From JAYZDF01 sp036337945 (GTDB lineage: Bacteria > Myxococcota > Kuafuiibacteriia > Kuafuiibacteriales > Kuafuiibacteriaceae): DNA of 64,000 nucleotides. The stretch spans positions 1 through 64,000 of the forward strand of contig JAYZDF010000015.1 of the NCBI GenBank assembly GCA_036337945.1. Direction: 5' to 3'. The notes beneath the pieces were generated by a model. That model had not been told where the DNA came from and searched no databases. It saw only the letters and a list, made by a program, of their open reading frames with translations. This document shows, one piece after another, positions 18,285 to 25,823 of the stretch. Position 1 is the first letter of the stretch. Every line of letters begins with the position of its first letter. Both the position numbers and the translations under genes were made by a program.

Positions 18285-18908
18285 CTAAAAAACGTAGGGA
18301 ATGAACAGTTTCGAACGCGCTTTGTAATCAGCGAAGTCCTCGTATCTTGATAGAGACTTGTCTTTTTTCAACATGTTCGGAAACCAGATGATGACTACGA
18401 ATAAAGCAAGCGCACTCAATGGCGCCCAATGCATGGCAAGACTTGAAAAGCCTCCGTAAATGAGCAGCTCTCCAAAATAGTTTGGATTTCGACATTTCGA
18501 CCAAAGCCCAGATTGGATTAATCCTTTCTTATATTTGAGCTGGATATCTTTATGCATGTCGGAAGCAAAGTGAAAGAAAATGCCGAGTCCCCATGCCGCG
18601 ACGGCTGCTCCGAGCAGCCAGGGAGGAGCTGATATGCCCTGAGAAGTTATCCACCAAGGGGCGATCCAGTACAGGCTCAATCCAGCCCAAATGAGAAGAG
18701 CGTATGGAATACCGCAGGGCTGCTCCCACTGCCTATCAGGAAAGGTGCGGCTTTTGAGAACCCAAAGGATTCCGTAGGTTCCATGAGTCGCCAAGTAGGT
18801 CCAGGCCGTGACGTTATCCCACGCGGAATAAAAGGCCATACAAGCCAACACGAACAAAGGCGTCGCTCCTTTGTGAGAATCAATAAAATGCTTTTGTCGG
18901 ATGGTCAT
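18285..18908 (-). CDS. DUF1295/isoprenylcysteine-methyltransferase-like membrane protein
   Basis: A protein of 207 aa from the ATG at 18908 (MTIRQKHFID), preceded by an AGGA Shine-Dalgarno. A longer frame exists upstream but would run into the divergent gene's leader. It has about five hydrophobic helices and a C-terminal block SKCRNPNYFGELLIYGGF ... YKARSKLFIPYVF. That 'R.PNYFGE' and 'F.P..F' arrangement is the SAM/NADPH-binding end of the DUF1295, steroid-5-alpha-reductase and isoprenylcysteine methyltransferase superfamily. The protein probably acts on a lipid or steroid-like substrate in the inner membrane, but the substrate and whether it methylates or reduces are unknown. It is divergent from the NAD(P)-binding protein at 19022, with a 113-nt shared promoter region. 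Confidence 0.75.
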   Translation of the reverse strand: MTIRQKHFIDSHKGATPLFVLACMAFYSAWDNVTAWTYLATHGTYGILWVLKSRTFPDRQWEQPCGIPYALLIWAGLSLYWIAPWWITSQGISAPPWLLGAAVAAWGLGIFFHFASDMHKDIQLKYKKGLIQSGLWSKCRNPNYFGELLIYGGFSSLAMHWAPLSALALFVVIIWFPNMLKKDKSLSRYEDFADYKARSKLFIPYVF

Positions 18909-19021
18909 TATTCTATTCCTAAGGCCTTGAAAGGTCGCCAGAATCATCATCGCAACCCGCAAAGTCAAGCGACGACCACCTTTTTTGCTTGGTTTTCCCC
19001 TGAGTCTGGTTTCAAGTGTAG

Positions 19022-20446
19022 ATGCCCGTGCAGGAAATAAAGGACATAACTTTGGCGAACCCATGTGTTGTGGTCGCCGGTGCCGCCGGATTTATAGGAC
19101 AGGCACTCGGTTCGCATCTGCATAAACGATATCGACTCATCGGTCTTTCGCGCTCTGAACGCCCAGCACAAAACGGGTACGAAGAGTTTCGCCAAGTCGA
19201 CCTGTTTTCATTGCGCGCCACCGAATCGGCTCTAAAGGGAGCGAATCTCGCGATTTATTTGGTCCATAGCATGATGCCCAGTGCGCGACTCGTTCAGGGC
19301 GATTTTCAAGACCTAGATATCCTTTGTGCAGACAATTTCGCCAGAGCCGCTTGTACGAACGGTATCAAACACATTGTGTACATTAGTGGCTTAATCCCTC
19401 CAAGCGATGACCTTTCTGAGCATTTACAAAGTCGTCTTGAGGTCGAGAAAGTACTGAGCTCCTACGGAACGCCCGTTACTACACTTCGCGCAGGGATGGT
19501 TGTTGGGGCTCATGGTTCGTCCTATCAGCTACTCGCACGATTGGTGAAAAGGATTCCTATCTTGCTATGTCCTTCATGGACGCAGACATTGATGCAACCG
19601 ATTGCAATCAACGATGTTATCACCGCAGTGTCCCAAGCTTTAGAATTCGAATCGCCCGAGACCCACAACTACGATATCGGAGCACCGCAACAAGTGACGT
19701 ACAAAGAATTGATGCAAGAGGCGGCAAAGTCACTGGGCCTTAAACGAATCTTTATTTCAGTTCCATTCTTCTCTCCGGGCTTTTCTCGATTATGGGTGAG
19801 CCTAACGACAGGAGCACCCAAAGACCTTGCCGCGCCTTTGATTCGGAGCATGGAACACCAAATGCTTGCGCGTGAAGATAACCATGCGCGGCTTCCGGTT
19901 CGCGCATCTACAAGTGTCAGCGACATGCTCTTGCAAGCTGCAAAAGAGTCGGAAGACAAAAAGTTAGTCCCTCGCGCATTTCAAGCGACGCAAACCTCTG
20001 CCGAAGAGTCAAAAGTCTGCTCTGTGCAGCGAATGAAACTCCCCAACAAAGAGAATGCTGAATGGGTCGCCCAAGCGTACTTTGACTGGCTTCCAAAAGC
20101 GCTGCGGGGCTTGATTGCAATAAAAGAAAGTGAGGATGGCAGTGAAATCTTTTTCAAGATTAAGCTTACAGGACATACGTTGCTTGGGTTACGGCGTATG
20201 CCGGCAAGAAGCTCAAACGACCGCCAGGTCCTGAAGGTTACGAAAGGATTGCTCGCAATCGAATCAGACCGCGGGCGACTCGAATTTAGACAAGTTCTGG
20301 ATTCACGAACGCTCATCGCATCCATTCAAGACTTTGTTCCTCGCCTACCCTGGTGGATTTACCGGAGTACTCAAGGGATTTTTCACAAATGGGTGATGTT
20401 CCGCTTCCGTAAATACCTAAAACGCCTACATCGTCCGGAAGGATAG
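19022..20446 (+). CDS. NAD(P)-binding epimerase-like protein with DUF2867-like C-terminus
   Basis: A protein of 474 aa. Residues about 10-230 are an atypical/extended SDR fold with the dinucleotide motif VAGAAGFIGQALG, a conserved VHSMM segment and VYISGLIPP; the usual YxxxK is not clear, as in the YbjT/NmrA-like branch. After a stretch ending near residue 300, the C-terminal 140 residues (PKALRGLIAIKESEDG... FFKIKLTGHTLLGLRRM ... FRFRKYLKRLH) resemble DUF2867, which in homologues accompanies this Rossmann domain and resembles lipid- or polyketide-binding START-like folds. The combined protein is a common hypothetical oxidoreductase in bacteria; the substrate is unknown. Its stop abuts that of the convergent Hsp70-like gene. 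Confidence 0.78.
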   Translation: MPVQEIKDITLANPCVVVAGAAGFIGQALGSHLHKRYRLIGLSRSERPAQNGYEEFRQVDLFSLRATESALKGANLAIYLVHSMMPSARLVQGDFQDLDILCADNFARAACTNGIKHIVYISGLIPPSDDLSEHLQSRLEVEKVLSSYGTPVTTLRAGMVVGAHGSSYQLLARLVKRIPILLCPSWTQTLMQPIAINDVITAVSQALEFESPETHNYDIGAPQQVTYKELMQEAAKSLGLKRIFISVPFFSPGFSRLWVSLTTGAPKDLAAPLIRSMEHQMLAREDNHARLPVRASTSVSDMLLQAAKESEDKKLVPRAFQATQTSAEESKVCSVQRMKLPNKENAEWVAQAYFDWLPKALRGLIAIKESEDGSEIFFKIKLTGHTLLGLRRMPARSSNDRQVLKVTKGLLAIESDRGRLEFRQVLDSRTLIASIQDFVPRLPWWIYRSTQGIFHKWVMFRFRKYLKRLHRPEG

Positions 20447-21967
20447 TTAGGAAAAGCTAATTTGGTGCTTTTGCCGAAATCCTGATTCTACCGCGAGAAT
20501 CTCCAGCGTAAGTTGTCCATTGATATCGAGCGTATACTCTTCTCGAATCATAGGTCCTTCACCATTTATTCGAGTGACCTCAAGGTCGGAAAGAGCATTT
20601 TTCTTACTGCGAAGAGAAACGTCAAAAGGAAAATAAAATTCGCCTGCAAGAGACAGCTCACCTTTGGGTGAACCGTCTTGTGCGACCGTTGCACATTTCG
20701 CAAATCGATAGTGTCCAATATTATGCGCAGCTCGATACTCACGAGTCTTAGATACGGTCATCCCTGAACCAGGTTGCACGCTACGCAACTCTTCGAAAAT
20801 TGAATCGAAACTTATATCGTCCCCAGATTTTAATTCGCGAAAAACACCAAAGTGTGAAGATTCGAGTTCGGACACTTCGACCGACTGAGCTGGGTCAAAA
20901 GCAATAGCCAAGCCAATCGCAATTGATGCGGCAGGATAACTTGTGCGCCGGACTCTCTTGGAAAACTTCTCACGGAGCATGCGTCCGACTAATGGCAGCG
21001 AGCTCGCACCGCCCACAACATAAATGCCGGCGAGTTCTCCAGCATCACCAGCGACCTGTACAGCCAAATCAATGGCTTCTAATAATCGAGGCGAACACGC
21101 ATCGTAAAAGTCAGCAACAGAAACCGGATATAACTCTCCTTTGAGCTCTACGGCGACTTTACGGGTGTTCGGGCTAATCGATTCCTTCGCAAATTTGCAT
21201 GATTGCATCAATGAAACATATTCGAATGCAGTAAGAGAATCTTTATCTACTCCTGCTTCACTCATCACCAACTTCGCTAATTCTTGGTCGAAATTATCAC
21301 CGCCAAAATCGTTGATGCCCGCATGATTCAAAAGTTCGTGATAGCGATGATTAAAGGCCATCAACGACACATCGAAGGTACCTCCACCTAAATCGAACAC
21401 CAGAAATTTTTGCCGAACCGAATTGAAAGTTTTTCCGTGACGATCTGCGTATTCTACGCCTGCGGCTGCGGGTTCGCTAAGAACACTTATCACGTTCAAA
21501 CCTGCCGCCCGAAAACCTTCAAGAGTCCAAAATCGTTGCCAGCTCTTAGCGTCAGCAGGTGTCGCCAAAATAACCTCTTCAATCGGTTCGTCTTTCGGAT
21601 AATTCGACCTTTCTCTTAGGTCGCGAATCAGCGCCTGCGTGAATCCGCTGACCAGGTCTAAAGGCGATATCTCAGTACCCCCGATTTGGAGCAACCCACT
21701 GGGCTTGCACAAAAGCCGCTTGAAAGAGCGTACGTAGTTCCACTCTTCATCGCCAGCCAAACCGGCGGCTTCTAAGCCAAATACGATTTTGCCGTTTTTC
21801 TCTGCGCACACGCTTGGATAAGCTTCACTGGTCACGCCATGGTCATCGACGAAGGCAACAACAGGATAATTTCCACGGTCGCACATTGAAACGATGGTGT
21901 GGGTAGTTCCGAAATCTATTCCTAATCTCACGGGCCGCAATTGTTCAGAAGCAGAGTGTGTATGCAA
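20447..21967 (-). CDS. Free-standing Hsp70-like ATPase (DnaK superfamily)
   Basis: A protein of 506 aa, shorter than DnaK (about 640). It has the actin/Hsp70 ATPase motifs: phosphate-1 LGIDFGTTHTIVSM, FDLGGGTFDVSLM (phosphate-2) and GIYVVGGASSLPLVGRML (adenosine site). The substrate-binding C-terminus is reduced to a beta-rich segment of about 100 residues with no helical lid, like YegD/HscC-type or Myxococcota stand-alone Hsp70s. No DnaJ or GrpE partner is nearby. I show the TTG at 21967, which has a GAAGA sequence 4 nt upstream; a GTG 12 codons later, directly before LGIDFGTT, is an alternative. A palindrome lies about 55 nt upstream. It probably acts as a specialised chaperone or ATP-dependent switch with an unknown client. 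Confidence 0.88.
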   Translation of the reverse strand: MHTHSASEQLRPVRLGIDFGTTHTIVSMCDRGNYPVVAFVDDHGVTSEAYPSVCAEKNGKIVFGLEAAGLAGDEEWNYVRSFKRLLCKPSGLLQIGGTEISPLDLVSGFTQALIRDLRERSNYPKDEPIEEVILATPADAKSWQRFWTLEGFRAAGLNVISVLSEPAAAGVEYADRHGKTFNSVRQKFLVFDLGGGTFDVSLMAFNHRYHELLNHAGINDFGGDNFDQELAKLVMSEAGVDKDSLTAFEYVSLMQSCKFAKESISPNTRKVAVELKGELYPVSVADFYDACSPRLLEAIDLAVQVAGDAGELAGIYVVGGASSLPLVGRMLREKFSKRVRRTSYPAASIAIGLAIAFDPAQSVEVSELESSHFGVFRELKSGDDISFDSIFEELRSVQPGSGMTVSKTREYRAAHNIGHYRFAKCATVAQDGSPKGELSLAGEFYFPFDVSLRSKKNALSDLEVTRINGEGPMIREEYTLDINGQLTLEILAVESGFRQKHQISFS

Positions 21968-22021
21968 GGTTCTTCACGGAATTTAATTGCGTTTCTTCGA
22001 ACTAAACCGGAGGTGAGCAAG

Positions 22022-22038
22022 TAGACAAATTTTGTCTA
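22022..22038. promoter_or_regulatory. Perfect palindrome upstream of the Hsp70-like gene
   Basis: Arms TAGACAAA and TTTGTCTA around a single T. It lies about 55-70 nt upstream of the Hsp70-like start and just beyond the alternate-frame stop of the lipoprotein gene. The symmetry suggests an operator; a stem-loop at the end of the preceding gene is also possible, although no T-run follows. Confidence 0.35.
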
Positions 22039-22109
22039 AGTCTGGAAAGTTAATTTTCGCGGGTTATCCCACACAGACCTCTTGACACGCGGGACAAAAG
22101 TTAGACGAA

Positions 22110-22844
22110 TTATCGCAGGTGTCGGTCTCGCAGCATGGCAGGCTCACGCCCGGGCTGGTCGCCCCATCGCAGTTCTTGTTGAAGTCTCGGATCTAAGTCA
22201 GTGGGCACGTTTGGATCGACCGTATTTATGTCCGCTCTTCCGACAAGAGAGATAGAAGAAGAATACACCTCGATAGGCCAAGACTGTGGTTCTGCATCCG
22301 CGAAAACAACCTCGAAATTACCTGCGTAATTGTTCTGTAAGATTATGGGGTCAACAATTCGTGGATTGGTTACCAACGTCCCTGATACTCCCAAATACGC
22401 GTTGAGCCCTACTTCCAATGTGATGGAGCGATGAGCAGGAAGGACAAACGCTTTCTTCGGGCCCTCAAACGTAAACCGTGTACTGTTATCCGAAACGATG
22501 TTGAGTTCTAAAACGCTGGCATCTACCGAACATATATTCGAGAGAGTCACAGTTTCGCTGTAGAAAGCTCCGCTCGCGACGTTTCCAAAATTCAGCGAGT
22601 TTTTATCAAACGTGACACAACCTGCATGAAGTGCATCGATGCCTTCCGGCTGTGAAACGGCGGGCGGGGTTGCTTCGACGATAATCTCTGAAGCTGACGC
22701 TTGCCCGTCATTATTAGCAATGACGGGTTCTCGTTGACTCCCGTTAGATGGATCAAAACTCACCTCTCCGCCACAGCCGACCAACAGCGTGATTGCCGTT
22801 GAAAATGACAATAATAAGGGGTTTTTAGCGTTGATATATTTCAT
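22110..22844 (-). CDS. ASH/HYDIN-type domain lipoprotein, C-terminus probably frameshifted
   Basis: As read, 244 aa from ATG 22844 (MKYINAKNP), with a GGAG Shine-Dalgarno 7 nt upstream. The signal peptide ends TLLVGCGGE (lipobox). Residues about 60-200 contain a choice-of-anchor/ASH-like beta-sandwich (TFDKNSLNFGNVASGAF, VTLSNICSVDASVLELNIV), a fold found in secreted and ciliary proteins. The last ~20 residues look unnatural. If one base is skipped in GATCCGAGAC near 22185-22190, the reading continues as DRDFNKNCDGATSPG and then a tail with eight further Cys to a stop at 22064-22066. That is a far better C-terminus for a secreted Asp/Cys-rich lipoprotein. So the gene carries a one-base insertion, a sequencing error or a recoding site. 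Function unknown. Confidence 0.6.
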   Translation of the reverse strand: MKYINAKNPLLLSFSTAITLLVGCGGEVSFDPSNGSQREPVIANNDGQASASEIIVEATPPAVSQPEGIDALHAGCVTFDKNSLNFGNVASGAFYSETVTLSNICSVDASVLELNIVSDNSTRFTFEGPKKAFVLPAHRSITLEVGLNAYLGVSGTLVTNPRIVDPIILQNNYAGNFEVVFADAEPQSWPIEVYSSSISLVGRADINTVDPNVPTDLDPRLQQELRWGDQPGREPAMLRDRHLR

Positions 22845-23131
22845 TTCATCTCCCGAATTGGCTCTATGCAGATATCCTTTTTCGTCCTCATCCAAAGTAT
22901 CGGCAGATACGGACTCCTAAATAAGTCGAGTCCGACGCTTATTTCCGGCTGAATAGAAAAACTCCGCAGTAGAAATCGTTCGAGAGGAGAAACTTCAATC
23001 CTTATGCCAATTGGCCAGGTTCCCGAAACAACGAACGATCCATTCCCACTAAGGGTTTGAGGGGTCTGCAAAAGACCACAAAGCTGTGGCTGAAAAGAAA
23101 CACTCTTCACAGTTTTTTGAGAATCCAACAA
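22841..23131 (-). CDS. Possible small protein coupled to the lipoprotein gene
   Basis: An open frame of up to 96 aa whose stop overlaps the ATG of the lipoprotein gene (ATGA), as in translationally coupled genes. The residue pattern in its second half (GSFVVSGTWPIGIRIEVSP) is consistent with beta strands. Against it: the start is a weak TTG or a GTG at 23110, no strong Shine-Dalgarno is visible, and no family is recognised. It could be only untranslated leader of the downstream gene. Confidence 0.3.
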   Translation of the reverse strand: MLDSQKTVKSVSFQPQLCGLLQTPQTLSGNGSFVVSGTWPIGIRIEVSPLERFLLRSFSIQPEISVGLDLFRSPYLPILWMRTKKDICIEPIREMK

Positions 23132-23286
23132 ATCTCGCTCGGCCCCCTGCTCTGATTCAGGGTAAACATCGTCCGCCTATCGCTATGAACCGAAAAATGG
23201 ACGTTTTGGGCGTTTCAAGGGAATCAATGGTCGATTTCAGTTGTAATCTCCGCTCAAAACGTTCAAGAGAGCGGTGGAGGGTTTCA

Positions 23287-23913
23287 ATGAATATCACCGA
23301 ACGAATTAATCATGGGTTAGACTGGGCGGGCGCCGAATGGGTTATGTGGCTGCTCCTCATCCTTTCCGTGCTTACCCTAGCGTGTACGCTTGAACGCTGG
23401 CTATTCATGCGCTCACGCAAACCGGAGCTCGAAGACACCTGGGCTAAACTCACCGGACTTTTAGACAGTGAGGACAGTGACCAAATCACTGCGCAACTTA
23501 GCGAAGCGACTTCCATGGAAGAAGTGGTCGGGCTGAGTGTACTGAACGAGCGTGGTCGCTCTCCCGAAGCACTTGAAGATGTTGTCCAGGCCGCCGTCAC
23601 TGCGCAGAAACTCAAATACAATCGCGGTTTAAGATTTCTTGCCACAACAACCAGTAATGCACCATTCATTGGCCTACTAGGAACTGTAGTCGGTATCGTA
23701 CAGGCTTTTGCAAAACTTGCAGACGTTGCACCTGGCGCAAATCGTTCTCAATTTATTATGGGCAGCATCAGTGAGGCCCTGGCAGCAACGGCGATCGGTC
23801 TCCTCGTGGCGATTCCCGCCGCCGCCGCCTACAACTGGTTTCAGGGGAAAGTAGATGATTGTGAATCACGCTCACTGATTTTGAGTCGGCGACTCATCGC
23901 GAAGCTGAGGTAG
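23287..23913 (+). CDS. exbB: MotA/TolQ/ExbB proton-channel family protein
   Basis: A protein of 208 aa from ATG 23287 (MNITERINHG), with a strong GGAGG Shine-Dalgarno 6 nt upstream; a longer frame beginning at 23086 lacks support. It has the three-helix ExbB plan: TM1 (MWLLLILSVLTLACTLERW), a cytoplasmic loop, TM2 (FLATTTSNAPFIGLLGTVVGIVQAF) with the conserved 'A..APLLGLLGTV.GI...F' signature, and TM3 (ALAATAIGLLVAIPAAAAYNWF). With ExbD it converts proton-motive force into motion of TonB. It is the first gene of a six-gene operon ending in a cobalamin-binding regulator; the 440 nt upstream to the divergent lipoprotein gene hold the promoter. Confidence 0.93.
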   Translation: MNITERINHGLDWAGAEWVMWLLLILSVLTLACTLERWLFMRSRKPELEDTWAKLTGLLDSEDSDQITAQLSEATSMEEVVGLSVLNERGRSPEALEDVVQAAVTAQKLKYNRGLRFLATTTSNAPFIGLLGTVVGIVQAFAKLADVAPGANRSQFIMGSISEALAATAIGLLVAIPAAAAYNWFQGKVDDCESRSLILSRRLIAKLR

Positions 23914-23918
23914 TTATC

Positions 23919-24347
23919 ATGGCAGGCGGAGCACCATCCCAAAAAGGGCCCATCGCAGCTATCAATATCACACCTCTCGTAGATGTGATTTTGGTTCTCT
24001 TAATCATCTTCATGGTCACAACAGAAGTAATTTCTGAGGACGATAAGGTGATCGGCATCGAACTACCTATTGCCGCTTCTGGTGACAACAAACAAGCGGC
24101 CGCTCCATTCACGGTTGTCGTCACCAAGGAGGGAGGTTTCATCACCGACGGAAAACCAGCGACAGAAGAAGTCGTCATTCAGGCTGCACGAGAGGTTGTG
24201 GCAAAAAAAGGGCCCACCGCTGAAGCTGTGGTAGCGGCAGACAAAGCCGCCAGCCACGAAAGTTTCGTAGGACTACTCGATATCCTTAGACAAGCCGGAA
24301 TTTCCAGATTCGCGATTCAAACAGATGTCCCAAGCCAATCTAAATAA
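23919..24347 (+). CDS. exbD: ExbD/TolR-family biopolymer transport protein
   Basis: A protein of 142 aa. The N-terminal transmembrane segment has the family signature ITPLVDVILVLLIIFMV, including the proton-carrying Asp (PLVDV). The periplasmic domain follows, with the typical end LLDILRQAGISRFAIQT. It sits 5 nt after exbB and overlaps tonB by 23 nt, a tight arrangement that ensures joint production. It acts with ExbB at the inner membrane to energise TonB. Nothing is missing. Confidence 0.93.
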   Translation: MAGGAPSQKGPIAAINITPLVDVILVLLIIFMVTTEVISEDDKVIGIELPIAASGDNKQAAAPFTVVVTKEGGFITDGKPATEEVVIQAAREVVAKKGPTAEAVVAADKAASHESFVGLLDILRQAGISRFAIQTDVPSQSK

Positions 24348-25107
24348 ATACGACGACCGCGGTCAGTATGCCGCCCTCGTTATTTTTTCTGTTCTGCTAC
24401 ATGCGGCAGTGGTCTTTGGTTTACCTGAAGGAGAAGCCCGCGCTGTCACGAATGTCTCTAAACGACGAGTGCAAGCACGACTCATCGCGCCGCCGCCTCC
24501 GCCGCCGCCAAAGGTGGAAGATCCCAAACCTGTCGAGACTAAACCAGAGCCCCCAAAGCCGAAACCAAAGCCCAAAGTGGTCGCAAAAAAAGCTCAAAAA
24601 GCTCAAGCGCGAAAAGGACGAAAAAAACGTCGCCCTGCGCGAACACTGACCGCAAAAAATGCGGATGCTATACCTAGTGAGCAAGCACCTGTTGCTGTGG
24701 TGAACCCCGAACCCGGGAAACTAGGTGCTGTAACCGACCTCGGCGATTGGGATCCCGATGCAACGGATGAAGAAGTAGATCGCGATTTCGATGATAGCGC
24801 CGTTGAATCGGAAGAGTTCGTGCCTGCAAAGGTGGAGACGGTCCTAAAATCTCGCAAAGCAACCTGCAAAAGGTGTAAGAAGCCAGTTTTTCCAGAGGAC
24901 TCAACTGCTGTGCTACCCGCTAGGGTAGTGTTGAGTGTCCTGGTACGAGCGGACGGCACAGTATCGGAAGTATCTGTTGTTCTAGGAGACGACGAGCTCT
25001 TGAACGAGGCCGCAAAGCAGGCGTTACTGAGTAGCCTTTTTAATCCTGCGATCAAGAACGGTGTCGAAGTATCCGACCGTATCCCGTTCACAGTGGAGTT
25101 TAAGTAA
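24325..25107 (+). CDS. tonB: TonB energy-transducing protein
   Basis: A protein of 260 aa with the TonB plan: a single N-terminal membrane anchor (ALVIFSVLLHAAVVFGLP) containing the conserved His, a Pro/Lys-rich periplasm-spanning region (seven consecutive Pro, then KPEPPKPKPKPK), an acidic stretch (about 140-175) and a C-terminal TonB domain (ARVVLSVLVRADGTVSEVSV ... AAKQALLSSLFNPAI). A CKRCKKP motif at about 182-188, just before the C-terminal domain, is unusual for TonB and could form a disulfide. It overlaps exbD by 23 nt and its stop overlaps the next start by 1 nt. It transmits energy to the outer-membrane receptor encoded two genes downstream. Confidence 0.92.
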   Translation: MSQANLNKYDDRGQYAALVIFSVLLHAAVVFGLPEGEARAVTNVSKRRVQARLIAPPPPPPPKVEDPKPVETKPEPPKPKPKPKVVAKKAQKAQARKGRKKRRPARTLTAKNADAIPSEQAPVAVVNPEPGKLGAVTDLGDWDPDATDEEVDRDFDDSAVESEEFVPAKVETVLKSRKATCKRCKKPVFPEDSTAVLPARVVLSVLVRADGTVSEVSVVLGDDELLNEAAKQALLSSLFNPAIKNGVEVSDRIPFTVEFK

Positions 25108-25823
25108 TGAGAACCTCTGTCAAACAGCTCGCAGTTGCAGCTTTTTGCCTTGCAAACGCAGCCTGTATGGAAGGCGCAGGCCCATCCTTACTCACCAGCC
25201 CAAAAATCTTGGCTATGCGAGTGCAAACTTCTAGCACCTCAACCAGCAGTACCTCTAGTGCTTATCTCATAGATGCCGTAGGCCACGAAATAGAAGAGAT
25301 CACTTATAAGATTTGTGTTTCACCGTGGCTTCCTGATGAACAGGGCGTCAACTGCTCCAGCCTCGAGTTTCCACTACCACCAGGCCCGGTACCCGATTCG
25401 ACGTTCATCGACCTCGACGCCTATTCGATACCTGACGATTATCGAGCTCGACTTGAAACGCTTTATATTCGAGCAGATGATACCAGTGGAAACGTTGTTC
25501 CTGCTATTTTCGAATTAGAACTTAATGGGCGAATCGATAATCCTGAACTGGAGTCGATCTCAATTAATGACGAACCCGCAGAAAACTGGTCACCCGCGGT
25601 TGGAGAACATACCGTATCCTTGAACTTTCGTGACGGGTACGATCCTACAGGTACCATCACGTCTTTTTTTACAACCGAAGGTTCGTTCTCACCCTGGCGA
25701 TCGTTTGACGGCCTTCCTTCAACTCTTACGATAGAAACGGAACCCGCGAGCCTCAAAATTTACGTCATTACTCGGAGACCAGGAGAAGGCGTGAGTTGGG
25801 TCACTAAGGAAGTACAACAATGA
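25107..25823 (+). CDS. Lipoprotein of the TonB operon, unknown function
   Basis: A protein of 238 aa with a lipoprotein signal (FCLANAACMEG: lipobox-like before Cys20). After a Ser/Thr-rich linker (SSTSTSSTSS), the body looks beta-rich and contains FRDGYDPTGTITSFFTTEG. I do not recognise a family. Its start overlaps the tonB stop by 1 nt and its stop overlaps the receptor start by 4 nt, so it is made together with the TonB system. It is probably a surface or periplasmic accessory lipoprotein for the receptor, comparable in position to SusD- or HmuY-like helper lipoproteins, although no such fold is visible. Role is inferred from context only. Confidence 0.75.
   Translation: MRTSVKQLAVAAFCLANAACMEGAGPSLLTSPKILAMRVQTSSTSTSSTSSAYLIDAVGHEIEEITYKICVSPWLPDEQGVNCSSLEFPLPPGPVPDSTFIDLDAYSIPDDYRARLETLYIRADDTSGNVVPAIFELELNGRIDNPELESISINDEPAENWSPAVGEHTVSLNFRDGYDPTGTITSFFTTEGSFSPWRSFDGLPSTLTIETEPASLKIYVITRRPGEGVSWVTKEVQQ

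Noticed and set aside
24470..24600. Triplet repeats (CCG-rich and AAA/GCC runs) seeming like a repeat element
   Set aside because: They encode the normal Pro/Lys-rich span of TonB.
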